NCBI GenBank assembly: GCA_009918865.1
Contig: RGCY01000001.1
Span: 1 to 28,142, forward strand
Length of the DNA stretch: 28,142 nt
Origin: Actinomycetota bacterium
GTDB taxonomy: Bacteria; Actinomycetota; Actinomycetes; S36-B12; UBA5976
Reading direction: 5' to 3'
Shown here: positions 16,908 through 23,707 of the stretch, one piece after another
How the letters are laid out: every line of letters begins with the position of its first letter
Numbering within the stretch: position 1 is the stretch's first letter
The notes under the pieces: model-generated
What the model was told of the DNA's origin: nothing
What the model saw: only the letters and a program-made list of their open reading frames with translations
Databases searched by the model: none
Made by a program: the position numbers and the translations under genes

Positions 16908-17243
16908 TTAGTTGTCTTCGCCGCGAAGTGCCGCAAGCGCCTCGGCAAGAATGCTCTCGCCATCAGTGTCGTTGCGGCGTTCTTTGACATAAGCCAAGTG
17001 CGTCTTGTAAGGCTCATGCTTAATCGGGACCGGGGGGTTGTCCTTGTCCTTACCCGCGGGGAATCCACAACGCGGGCAATCCCATTCCTCGGGAACTTCA
17101 GACTCAGTTGAAAACATGGCCGCGGACTCATGTCCATTGGTGCAGTAGAAGGAAATCTTCAGACGCGGTGCCGGTTCTCCACGTTCAGCCTCACCCATGG
17201 GTCCAGCGCCAACCCGGCTGCCGCGAATTGCACTACCTGCCAC
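16908..17243 (-). CDS. rbpA: RNA polymerase-binding protein RbpA
   Basis: An actinobacteria-specific transcription factor that binds the housekeeping sigma factor and RNA polymerase and stabilises the open promoter complex. It is 111 residues. The zinc site is Cys34, His38, Cys56 and Cys59 (FYCTNGH and WDCPRCG). The basic linker and the C-terminal sigma-interaction segment (KTHLAYVKERRNDTDGESIL, 81-100) follow. GTG at 17243 is preceded by a perfect AGGAGG at seven bases. It lies 37 bases after secG, so it may share the glycolytic transcript. Confidence 0.96.
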   Translation of the reverse strand: MAGSAIRGSRVGAGPMGEAERGEPAPRLKISFYCTNGHESAAMFSTESEVPEEWDCPRCGFPAGKDKDNPPVPIKHEPYKTHLAYVKERRNDTDGESILAEALAALRGEDN

Positions 17244-17280
17244 TGATGTCCTCCTGAAATGCGTTGAGTGCGAGCGCTGC

Positions 17281-17511
17281 TTACGCCGCGATGAGTAGAC
17301 CTAGGCCAACGACGAGCGCGACCCAGATGAAACCAAGGTAAATGGTGATGCGGTCAAGATTGCGCTCAGCCCGTGCCGAACCGCCCAGAGATGACGTGAC
17401 GCTCCCACCGAACATGTCTGACAGCCCGCCACCCTTGCCGCGGTGCAGCAGAATCAAGACCACGAGCAGGGCGCTCGTGAGCATCAGAAGGATTTGAAGC
17501 GTCAGGATCAT
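17281..17511 (-). CDS. secG: SecG preprotein translocase subunit
   Basis: SecG is the small membrane subunit of the SecYEG channel. The 76-residue protein has two membrane segments (about 3-22 and 52-73) joined by LLHRGKGGGLSDMFGGS, the family signature. I chose ATG at 17511 because the longer open frame runs back into tpiA and because TAGAAT stands seven bases before this ATG, which suggests a leaderless internal promoter in addition to read-through from tpiA. Confidence 0.95.
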   Translation of the reverse strand: MILTLQILLMLTSALLVVLILLHRGKGGGLSDMFGGSVTSSLGGSARAERNLDRITIYLGFIWVALVVGLGLLIAA

Positions 17512-17518
17512 GGGGCGT

Positions 17519-17524
17519 ATTCTA
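17519..17524 (-). promoter_or_regulatory. Possible -10 box for secG-rbpA
   Basis: TAGAAT on the minus strand, one base away from TATAAT, ends seven bases before the secG ATG in the 19-base tpiA-secG gap. It would allow secG and rbpA to be made independently of glycolytic genes. No clear -35 is seen inside the tpiA end. Confidence 0.45.
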
Positions 17525-17530
17525 CCTAGG

Positions 17531-18328
17531 TCACCGGCTCGGCAGGCTTGCTGGGTGTAAGCGGTACTTCGCAATAGTCACGAATTCATCGGGGTCCAGA
17601 CTTGCCCCACCCACCAACGCGCCATCAATGTCTGGCTGCAACATCAACTCAGCAATATTCGTCGCTTTGACCGAACCGCCATACAAGACACGCGCGGTTT
17701 CCCCGACTGAGGTGCCAAAAAGTTCGGAAATCAGGCCTCGAATTGCCGCGCAGACCTCTTGCGCATCCGCGCTCGTGGCGGTCTCCCCCGTGCCAATGGC
17801 CCACACCGGCTCGTAGGCAAAGACAAGCTTTGCCACCTGCTCGCCCGTGAGACCGGACAATGCGCCACGAAGTTGCTGCAAGGTGAACTCAACATGTGCT
17901 CCAGCGCGCCGAACATCTAAGCCCTCACCGACGCACACGATGGGAGTGATGTCGCACGCAAGTGCGCGGCTGATTTTGGCGTTCACCAGCGCGTCGTCTT
18001 CAGAATGATGTTGACGGCGTTCGCTGTGGCCAATGATGACGAAGGCACATCCGAGACGCTGCAACATACCTGCACTGATTTCGCCCGTGTAAGCGCCGGC
18101 GGCATGCGCGGAAACGTCTTGGGCGCCGTAGAACAACCGCAACCGATCGCCATCCACGAGGGTTTGCACGCTGCGCATGTCGACGAATGGCACAAGGACT
18201 GCAACATCAACTGCATCAAAATCAGCATCGGAGAGTGCGAAGGACACCTTCTGCACATGTGCGATTGCCTCAAGGTGGTTGAGGTTCATCTTCCAGTTAC
18301 CCGCGATGAGCGGACGACGCGTTGTCAT
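17531..18328 (-). CDS. tpiA: Triose-phosphate isomerase
   Basis: Interconverts dihydroxyacetone phosphate and glyceraldehyde-3-phosphate. It is 265 residues. Asn11 and Lys13 of AGNWKMN, catalytic His101 of IIGHSERR, catalytic Glu173 of AYEPVWAIGTG and the phosphate-binding YGGSVKATN are all visible. The ATG follows the pgk stop with one base between. Confidence 0.98.
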   Translation of the reverse strand: MTTRRPLIAGNWKMNLNHLEAIAHVQKVSFALSDADFDAVDVAVLVPFVDMRSVQTLVDGDRLRLFYGAQDVSAHAAGAYTGEISAGMLQRLGCAFVIIGHSERRQHHSEDDALVNAKISRALACDITPIVCVGEGLDVRRAGAHVEFTLQQLRGALSGLTGEQVAKLVFAYEPVWAIGTGETATSADAQEVCAAIRGLISELFGTSVGETARVLYGGSVKATNIAELMLQPDIDGALVGGASLDPDEFVTIAKYRLHPASLPSR

Positions 18329-18329
18329 G

Positions 18330-19532
18330 TCAGGCCTCCAAAGCCTTTAAGCCTGGTAGTTCCTTACCTTCGAGATACTCCAAACTCGCGCCGCCACCGG
18401 TGGAGATATGGCTGAATCCAGACTCGTCCAAGCCAAGCAGGCGCACAGCCGCGGCACTATCGCCACCGCCCACCACGGTCAAACCAGCGTTAGCAATCAT
18501 GGCTTCTGCCACGGCTCGGGTGCCGGCTGCGAATGGCGACATTTCAAACACACCCATCGGTCCGTTCCACACAACAGTTGCAGACCCAGCGATAGCCGCA
18601 GCGAATTCTGCGCGCGTGTTTGGACCAATGTCTAGCCCCATCCAGCCGTCGGGGATCTCATTCGATGAGACTACTTTGGAGGCAGCGTCGGCTGAGAATG
18701 AGTCGGCAACCACGATGTCGCGCGGCAACAACAACGTCACATCGAGTTCTTGCGCTTGCGCAATCAATCCTGCAACTGTGTCGATTTGATCTGCTTCACA
18801 CAGCGAATTTCCAACACCGTTTCCTTGTGCGGCAAGAAAGGTGTAACACATGCCGCCACCAATGATGAGTGTGTTCACTCGCGGCAACAGATGCGAGATG
18901 ACGCCGAGTTTGTCACTGACTTTTGCCCCACCGAGAACCACTGTGTAGGGCCGGCTTGGGTCCGTGAGGACACGTTGAAAGACTGAGCTTTCGGCTTCGA
19001 TTAGCAGACCCGCGGCATGGGGTAGCAAAGCCGGGAGATCCGTGACACTGGCCTGCTTGCGGTGGACCACTCCAAAGCCATCGCCCACATACACATCACC
19101 GAGCTCAGCCCACAGCTCGGCCAACTCGCGTCGTGCTGCAGCATCCTTACTCGCTTCACGTGCATCAAACCGAACATTTTCGAGCATGAGCACCTGGCCC
19201 ACCTGTAGCGCCTCAGCCGACGCAGAGACTTCTGCGCCGACCACCTCGGTCGCCATCTGGACCGGTGAGCCGAGCAGTTCGCCTAGGCGTGCCGCAACCG
19301 GGGCAAGTGAATATTCCAGATTCACTTCACCGTCAGGGCGCCCCAAGTGCGCGAGCACAATGACCGCCGCGCCGCGCTCGAGTAAGGCACGCACGGTCGG
19401 CAGTGCTGCGCGAATGCGACCGTCGTCAGTGATGACCTTCTCGGCCATTGGCACGTTGAGGTCTAACCGCAGAAGAACTTTCTTGCCCTGCACATCAAGG
19501 TGCGCCAGCGTTGCGAGTGTCACGTGTGGCAC
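18330..19532 (-). CDS. pgk: Phosphoglycerate kinase
   Basis: Makes ATP from 1,3-bisphosphoglycerate. It is 400 residues. LLRLDLNVP (20-28), GDGFGVVHRKQAS, VVLGGAKVSDKLGV, GGGMCYTFL, WNGPMGVFE and the nucleotide-site GGGDSAAAV and STGGGASLEYLEGK are present. The GTG at 19532 directly follows the gap stop; a second GTG three codons later (19523) is equally possible since neither has a clear ribosome-binding site. Confidence 0.97.
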   Translation of the reverse strand: MPHVTLATLAHLDVQGKKVLLRLDLNVPMAEKVITDDGRIRAALPTVRALLERGAAVIVLAHLGRPDGEVNLEYSLAPVAARLGELLGSPVQMATEVVGAEVSASAEALQVGQVLMLENVRFDAREASKDAAARRELAELWAELGDVYVGDGFGVVHRKQASVTDLPALLPHAAGLLIEAESSVFQRVLTDPSRPYTVVLGGAKVSDKLGVISHLLPRVNTLIIGGGMCYTFLAAQGNGVGNSLCEADQIDTVAGLIAQAQELDVTLLLPRDIVVADSFSADAASKVVSSNEIPDGWMGLDIGPNTRAEFAAAIAGSATVVWNGPMGVFEMSPFAAGTRAVAEAMIANAGLTVVGGGDSAAAVRLLGLDESGFSHISTGGGASLEYLEGKELPGLKALEA

Positions 19533-20537
19533 TCAGTTGCGGCTAGCCATGTAGGCCACGAGATCGACGAGACGGTTTGAGTAACCCCATTCGTTGTCGT
19601 ACCAGCCGAGCACCTTCGCGGTGTCACCCATCGAGTTGGTCAGCGAACCATCGAAGATGCAGGACGCTGGGGACGTCACGATGTCACTGGACACAATGGG
19701 GTCCTCGGTGTATTCCAAGATCCCCTTCAGCGGACCCTCTGCAGCAGACTTGATTGCGGCGTTGATCTCCGCGGCCGTTGCCGGCTTCGCCAGTTGCACC
19801 GTGAGGTCAGTGGCTGAACCTGTCGGCACCGGCACGCGCATCGCGTAGCCATCAAGTTTGCCCTTGAGTTCCGGAAGCACTAGTGAAATGGCCTTTGCCG
19901 CACCCGTGGTGGTGGGAATCATGTTCAAAGCCGCCGCGCGAGCCCGACGCAGGTCCTTGTGTGGGAAGTCAAGAATCACCTGGTCATTGGTGTAAGCGTG
20001 AATCGTGGTCATCATGCCCTTGACGATGCCAAAAGTTTCGTGAATGACCTTTGCCATCGGCGCAAGACAGTTGGTGGTGCAGGATGCATTGCTGATGATG
20101 CGATGAGCACTGGGGTCATAGTCAGTGTGATTCACACCCATGACGATGGTGATGTCTTCACCCTTGGCAGGGGCGGAAATGATGACTTGTTTCGCACCGG
20201 CCTTGAGATGCGCACCTGCGCTCTCGGCATCCACAAAGCGACCCGTTGACTCGATGACGATGTCAACTCCAAGCTCACCCCACGGCAACGCCGCCGGATC
20301 GCGCTCTGCCAATGCTGTGATGGTGTGTGTCCCAGCGGTGATGGAATCTGAGGTGAATGTGACCTCACCAGGGAAACGACCAAGAATGCTGTCGTACTTC
20401 AACAGGTGGGCGAGGGTCTCATTGTCCGTGAGGTCATTGACCGCCACCACCGAGATGTCCGCGCCACTGGCAACCAGTGCGCGGAAGAAGTTACGACCAA
20501 TGCGGCCAAATCCATTGATGCCAACACGGACAGTCAC
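19533..20537 (-). CDS. gap: Glyceraldehyde-3-phosphate dehydrogenase
   Basis: The NAD-dependent glycolytic enzyme, 334 residues. The N-terminal dinucleotide fold begins VRVGINGFGRIGRN. The catalytic Cys153 is in SNASCTTNCLAP, His180 in MMTTIHAYTNDQ, and the C-terminal WYDNEWGYSNR is intact. GTG at 20537 has AGGAG six bases upstream. It is the first gene of gap-pgk-tpiA-secG-rbpA and has a leader of roughly 100 bases, preceded by a CRP-type site, so this operon is probably the regulated glycolytic unit. Confidence 0.98.
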   Translation of the reverse strand: MTVRVGINGFGRIGRNFFRALVASGADISVVAVNDLTDNETLAHLLKYDSILGRFPGEVTFTSDSITAGTHTITALAERDPAALPWGELGVDIVIESTGRFVDAESAGAHLKAGAKQVIISAPAKGEDITIVMGVNHTDYDPSAHRIISNASCTTNCLAPMAKVIHETFGIVKGMMTTIHAYTNDQVILDFPHKDLRRARAAALNMIPTTTGAAKAISLVLPELKGKLDGYAMRVPVPTGSATDLTVQLAKPATAAEINAAIKSAAEGPLKGILEYTEDPIVSSDIVTSPASCIFDGSLTNSMGDTAKVLGWYDNEWGYSNRLVDLVAYMASRN

Positions 20538-20626
20538 AGCAGACTCCTGCTCTCGTTGTTCGGACGGGGAAACGATGACATGTCAGCCGACTTCAGCGTG
20601 GGCTGAATCGCTTCAGACATAGGCAC

Positions 20627-20642
20627 GGTGACCTGTGTCACA
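20627..20642 (-). promoter_or_regulatory. CRP/GlxR-type binding site upstream of gap
   Basis: On the gap strand the sequence is TGTGACACAGGTCACC, which matches the CRP/GlxR consensus TGTGA-N6-TCACA at nine of ten defined bases. It is centred about 97 bases before the gap start codon. In Corynebacterium and Mycobacterium, cAMP-type regulators bind such sites, and gapA is among the reported GlxR targets. It lies immediately after the possible TAGGGT -10 box, a position that would suit repression. Confidence 0.5.
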
Positions 20643-20648
20643 TCTCAA

Positions 20649-20654
20649 ACCCTA
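20649..20654 (-). promoter_or_regulatory. Possible -10 box of the gap operon
   Basis: TAGGGT on the minus strand fits TANNNT. It would start transcription near 20642, giving a leader of about 105 bases and placing the CRP-type site at the first transcribed bases. No consensus -35 is seen, so this is tentative. Confidence 0.3.
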
Positions 20655-20663
20655 GCAATCGCA

Positions 20664-20680
20664 GTGCCCAACATGGGCGC
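20664..20680 (+). other. Inverted repeat in whiA-gap spacer
   Basis: GTGCCCA and TGGGCGC flank ACA; GCCCA/TGGGC is perfect and the stem extends with a U-G wobble and one more pair on the plus strand. It lies just upstream of the possible gap -10 box. It could be part of the whiA terminator or an operator. Confidence 0.3.
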
Positions 20681-20709
20681 TACCGGGGCGGTGTGCCGCT
20701 CATGGCAGA

Positions 20710-20774
20710 GATGCAGCACAACAGGCACACATAGTGAGCACAACGGATGCAGCACAACAGGCTCACATAGTGAG
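20710..20774. repeat. Two-copy tandem repeat, 36-base period
   Basis: A 29-base element at 20710-20738 recurs at 20746-20774 with a single mismatch (GCACACA against GCTCACA). The motif AGCACAAC occurs three times across the array (20715-20722, 20737-20744, 20751-20758). The second copy ends in a small perfect inverted repeat, CTCAC-ATA-GTGAG; the first copy breaks it by one base. The array lies between whiA and the gap promoter region. Confidence 0.85.
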
Positions 20775-20921
20775 TCCATGAGCGCTTCCATGCACGCGAA
20801 TGGCCGGAAGATGGCGCAGTGGACCTGCGGCGAGTTGCCCACTTCGTTGGTCAGGCTGGCTGCCACACGAGTCATCCCACGAATGACGCCCTAGGTGTGA
20901 TGTCAAACGGAGGTGGGAGCG

Positions 20922-20976
20922 CAGACTGGTTCAGTGCACGTTAGACGGCGGCAGCAACCCAGAATGGTTCAGTCCA
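20922..20976. repeat. Pair of 17-base direct repeats at the whiA stop
   Basis: CAGACTGGTTCAGTGCA (20922-20938) and CAGAATGGTTCAGTCCA (20960-20976) differ at two positions and are 38 bases apart. The right copy contains the whiA stop codon. It may be a small duplication of the gene end; no function can be assigned. Confidence 0.7.
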
Positions 20977-21163
20977 ACATGTCTGGCGTGAGGCTGGCTT
21001 CTGTGTTGGGAATCCCTAGATCGGAGGCTCGCTTGTCAGCGAGTGCAAGCAGTCTGCGAATCCGGCCAGCCACCGCGTCTTTTGTCATCGGTGGGTTTGC
21101 AAGGGCGCCAAGTTCTTCCAGACTGGATTGTTTGTGGGCAATGCGTAACCGACCCGCCTCAGC
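20969..21163 (-). pseudogene. whiA: WhiA C-terminal part, out of frame
   Basis: These 64 codons continue the WhiA protein in a different frame from its N-terminal part: AEAGRLRIAHKQ, SSLEELGALANPP, MTKDAVAGRIRRLLALADKR and ASDLGIPNTEASLTPDMLD. This is the helix-turn-helix end that binds DNA. It is almost certainly not translated separately, since no start with a ribosome-binding site precedes it (only TTG and ATG codons near 21187 inside the upstream coding sequence). About 29 residues that normally precede this part are missing. Confidence 0.85.
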
Positions 21164-21875
21164 ACCGCCTGAGGTTTGCATCATCAAAATTCGCTAGGCG
21201 GTTTGCGGTCGCTCGCACTTCGCGCCGCACTCTTCGCTCTTCCCAAGTGAGCACAGACTGGTGTGCACCCAACAAAGTGAGCATGGCAGCAATGGCATCG
21301 CCGTCTCGCACCACAACGCGGTCTACTCCGCGCACATCACGAGCCTTAGCGGTGATACCCAACCTGCGCGCAGCCCCAACAAGTGCAAGTGCAGCCTCCG
21401 GCCCCGGACAGGTGACTTCCAAAGCGCTTGAGCGACCCGGTTCGGTCAGCGAGCCGTGCGCAAGAAATGCACCTCGCCAGGCCGCAGCCGCATCACAGTT
21501 TCCGCCACTGACGACTACTGGAGACAGCCCACGGATTGGTCGACCTGCTGGATCCACGAGTTGGGCTTGCTGGGCCAGGAGGTTGCCGTGGCTTGAAACG
21601 CGCACCACATAACGCACACCTTTTCGGATGCCCGTTCCTTGTAGCACCACAAGATCACTGTCGTGGCTGAATAAATCGGCGATTTCCTTACGCAGGCGAC
21701 GTGCTGCCGCCGCGGTGTCTAATTCGGCCTCCACCACGATGCGACCGCCCACGATGTGCAGGCCGCCGCCGAACCGCAAGGTTGCGCTCACTTCAGCCTT
21801 ACGACAGCAAGGCTTGGTCACCTCGAGCCGGCTTAACTCGTCTTTTACATCAGCAGTCATTGCCACGGCGCGCAT
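21159..21875 (-). CDS. whiA: WhiA N-terminal part, truncated by frameshift
   Basis: WhiA is a sporulation/division regulator combining a LAGLIDADG-like fold with a helix-turn-helix end, conserved across Gram-positive bacteria. The 238-residue open frame holds the family start (MTADVKDELSRLEVTKPCCRKAEVSATLRFGGGLHIVGG) and runs normally to ATANRLANFDDANLRR, then meets TGA after one foreign Cys. Full-length WhiA is about 320-330 residues and ends in the DNA-binding domain, which here lies in another frame just downstream. At the break (near 21163-21164) a perfect stem CCTCAG/CTGAGG spans 21157-21174, with the break in its loop. ATG at 21860 may be the true start, as homologues begin there. It follows yvcK with a 19-base gap. 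Confidence 0.88.
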   Translation of the reverse strand: MRAVAMTADVKDELSRLEVTKPCCRKAEVSATLRFGGGLHIVGGRIVVEAELDTAAAARRLRKEIADLFSHDSDLVVLQGTGIRKGVRYVVRVSSHGNLLAQQAQLVDPAGRPIRGLSPVVVSGGNCDAAAAWRGAFLAHGSLTEPGRSSALEVTCPGPEAALALVGAARRLGITAKARDVRGVDRVVVRDGDAIAAMLTLLGAHQSVLTWEERRVRREVRATANRLANFDDANLRRC

Positions 21876-21894
21876 CTTTGCACGGCGAAGGCGG

Positions 21895-22830
21895 TCAATG
21901 TGAGGTCTGCGCCAACGAATTTTTCACACTTGCAAGTGCTACTGCGAGTCGCTGCGGATCGTGTGCCCCACTGGCATCGGCAAGATTGTCGCTGTACACG
22001 GCAGTAGCGGAATCTGGCCCGAGGGCGGCGCGAACTTCGTCGGCCGCGCTGCTATCAACGACCCACGCATCCACGCCGATGTCAGGGTGTAGGGCTTTGA
22101 AGGAGGCGAGATAGTCCGAAGCCTGAAAGCCATCGGCTTCACCTGGCTGTGCTCGCAGGTTCATGACGACCGCAACCGCAGCAGCACTCTCATTGATGGC
22201 TTCACACACGCCATCTGCGCACAACACGGCCAGAACGCTCGTGAACCAAGACCCCGGCCCGAGCACAATCAAATCCGCGGTTTGGATTGCCTTCAATGTT
22301 TCGGTGTCGGCGTGGACTTGTGGATCAACGTGAACGTGTGTGATGCGGTGATTGGTGGCGGTGACTGCCGATTGACCCACGACTGTGCTTGCAGCGCCAT
22401 TTGCGTGATTCACGCCGGCAACAAGATGGTGTGGGGTGGATGTCACGGGTAGTACTCGACCAGAGACACCAAGCATCTGCCCAGCAGCATCCAACCCCTT
22501 GACGATGGCATCTGGTTCAGATTCAAACTGTTGCCATAGCGCCGTCAACATCAAGTTGCCTAGGTTGTGCCCGGCTAGGCCCCCGGAACCGGCAAAACGG
22601 TGCGCCCATACGTACCGCTCATTCACGCGTGAGGAATCAGCCAACGCAAGTAGCGCCATGCGCAAATCACCAGGCGGTGGCACCGCAAACTCTTCGCGCA
22701 GTCGACCACTTGAGCCGCCATCATCCGCCGTCGAAACCACCGCGACCACGTCATTGCTGAGAGTGCGCACGGCTTGCAATGTGCGTGAGAGTCCGTGCCC
22801 TCCCCCAAGAGCCACAACTTTCATATTCAC
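21895..22830 (-). CDS. yvcK: YvcK/GluR family protein
   Basis: A gluconeogenesis factor of the CofD-like fold, 311 residues, needed in several Gram-positive bacteria for growth on gluconeogenic carbon and linked to cell-wall synthesis; its binding of UDP-sugars is reported for some members. VVALGGGHGLS at the start, STADDGGSSGRLREE, PPGDLRMALLALA, GHNLGNLMLTALW, VLPVTSTPHHLVA and VLGPGSWFTSV are present. GTG at 22830 overlaps the rapZ stop (GTGA); ATG two codons later is an alternative. Confidence 0.93.
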   Translation of the reverse strand: MNMKVVALGGGHGLSRTLQAVRTLSNDVVAVVSTADDGGSSGRLREEFAVPPPGDLRMALLALADSSRVNERYVWAHRFAGSGGLAGHNLGNLMLTALWQQFESEPDAIVKGLDAAGQMLGVSGRVLPVTSTPHHLVAGVNHANGAASTVVGQSAVTATNHRITHVHVDPQVHADTETLKAIQTADLIVLGPGSWFTSVLAVLCADGVCEAINESAAAVAVVMNLRAQPGEADGFQASDYLASFKALHPDIGVDAWVVDSSAADEVRAALGPDSATAVYSDNLADASGAHDPQRLAVALASVKNSLAQTSH

Positions 22831-23702
22831 TGCCTGCCGAGATCTCGATGGCGAAGGCTCACATGCGCACCTGGCAGAGACAACGCCTGCGCCAAAGCTT
22901 CAGCAAGCGCCACAGAACGATGCCGTCCGCCGGTGCAGCCAATTGCAACGGATAGATAGCGCTTGCCTTCGCGGACATACCCGGGCACCGCAGTGGACAC
23001 AAGGGCAAGCATGTGCTCAAAGGCTGCCGATGCACCTGGGTTTTCCATCACTGCGGTGCGAACTGCCGCGTCTTGGCCCGTGAGTGGGCGCAGTTGTGGA
23101 TCCCAATGCGGATTCGGCACAAATCGCACATCGAAGACCATGTCGGCGTCGGCCGGTAGACCAAATTTGAAGCCAAACGATTGAACTGTGAGGTGCATGG
23201 CGGCCTCACTTGACGCACCGAAAACTTCAATCATCCGCGTACGCAGGTCGTGTGGTGAAAGCGAGCCGGTATCAATCACCATGTCGGCTGACGCGCGTAA
23301 TCCCGCAATCCGCTCACGCTCAGCGGTGATGCCCTCAAGAATTGTGCCCTCACCTTGCATTGGGTGCGGTCGGCGCGCGTACTCAAATCTGCGAACCAAA
23401 ACATCGTCCGGAGCGTCAAGAAAGACAACGGTGACTTTCGCCCCTTCGGAGCGAAGGGCATCAAGTGCGGCAGCGAGGTCGTCAAAAAACACTCCAGCGC
23501 GAATGTCTGCCACCACGCCTACGCGGTTGACATTGTTATTCGTCACCACCTGGGACACAGCAGTTCCCACCAGCGAAGGCGGCAAGTTGTCGATGACAAA
23601 CCATTCGAGGTCTTCCAGTGCCCATGAGGCAGTTGACCGTCCGGCTCCGGACATTCCTGTGACGACGGCAACATGTGTCGTGCCCGGCAGTGTCTGGCTC
23701 AC
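22827..23702 (-). CDS. rapZ: RapZ-type nucleotide-binding protein
   Basis: A P-loop protein of 291 residues. In E. coli RapZ is an RNA adaptor controlling glucosamine-6-phosphate synthase; the role in Actinobacteria is not established. Walker A is GMSGAGRST (16-24), followed by ALEDLEWFVIDNLPPSL, VRRFEYARRPHPMQGEG, and the C-terminal GKRYLSVAIGCTGGRHRSV. The GTG at 23702 starts five bases after the uvrC stop. Confidence 0.94.
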   Translation of the reverse strand: MSQTLPGTTHVAVVTGMSGAGRSTASWALEDLEWFVIDNLPPSLVGTAVSQVVTNNNVNRVGVVADIRAGVFFDDLAAALDALRSEGAKVTVVFLDAPDDVLVRRFEYARRPHPMQGEGTILEGITAERERIAGLRASADMVIDTGSLSPHDLRTRMIEVFGASSEAAMHLTVQSFGFKFGLPADADMVFDVRFVPNPHWDPQLRPLTGQDAAVRTAVMENPGASAAFEHMLALVSTAVPGYVREGKRYLSVAIGCTGGRHRSVALAEALAQALSLPGAHVSLRHRDLGRQ

Positions 23703-23707
23703 ACGCC

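Larger units (their letters stand above)
20538..20968. other. whiA-gap spacer, long and structured
   Basis: This is the only stretch over 300 bases without a convincing gene. From right to left on the operon strand it holds a pair of 17-base direct repeats near the whiA stop, a 36-base-period tandem repeat (20710-20774), a hairpin, a possible -10 box TAGGGT (20649-20654), a CRP-type site (20627-20642) and the gap leader. The leader carries a stem CTGAA/TTCAG closed by a GCGA tetraloop (20604-20617) and a perfect palindrome TGACATGTCA (20576-20585). Short open frames exist on both strands across the repeats, but none resembles a known protein. Confidence 0.6.

Noticed and set aside
20645..20875. 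76-codon open frame on the minus strand in the same spacer, with a repeated SLCEPVVLHPLC-like peptide
   Set aside because: The peptide repeat is simply the 36-base DNA repeat read in 12-codon steps; no known domain and a conflicting frame is open on the other strand.
20628..20894. 88-codon open frame on the plus strand across the spacer repeats
   Set aside because: No recognisable family, no ribosome-binding site, Ser/Thr/His-rich content created by the tandem repeat; it also overlaps the gap control region.
22436..23083. 215-codon plus-strand frame opposite yvcK and rapZ
   Set aside because: Antisense shadow; both underlying genes are convincing.
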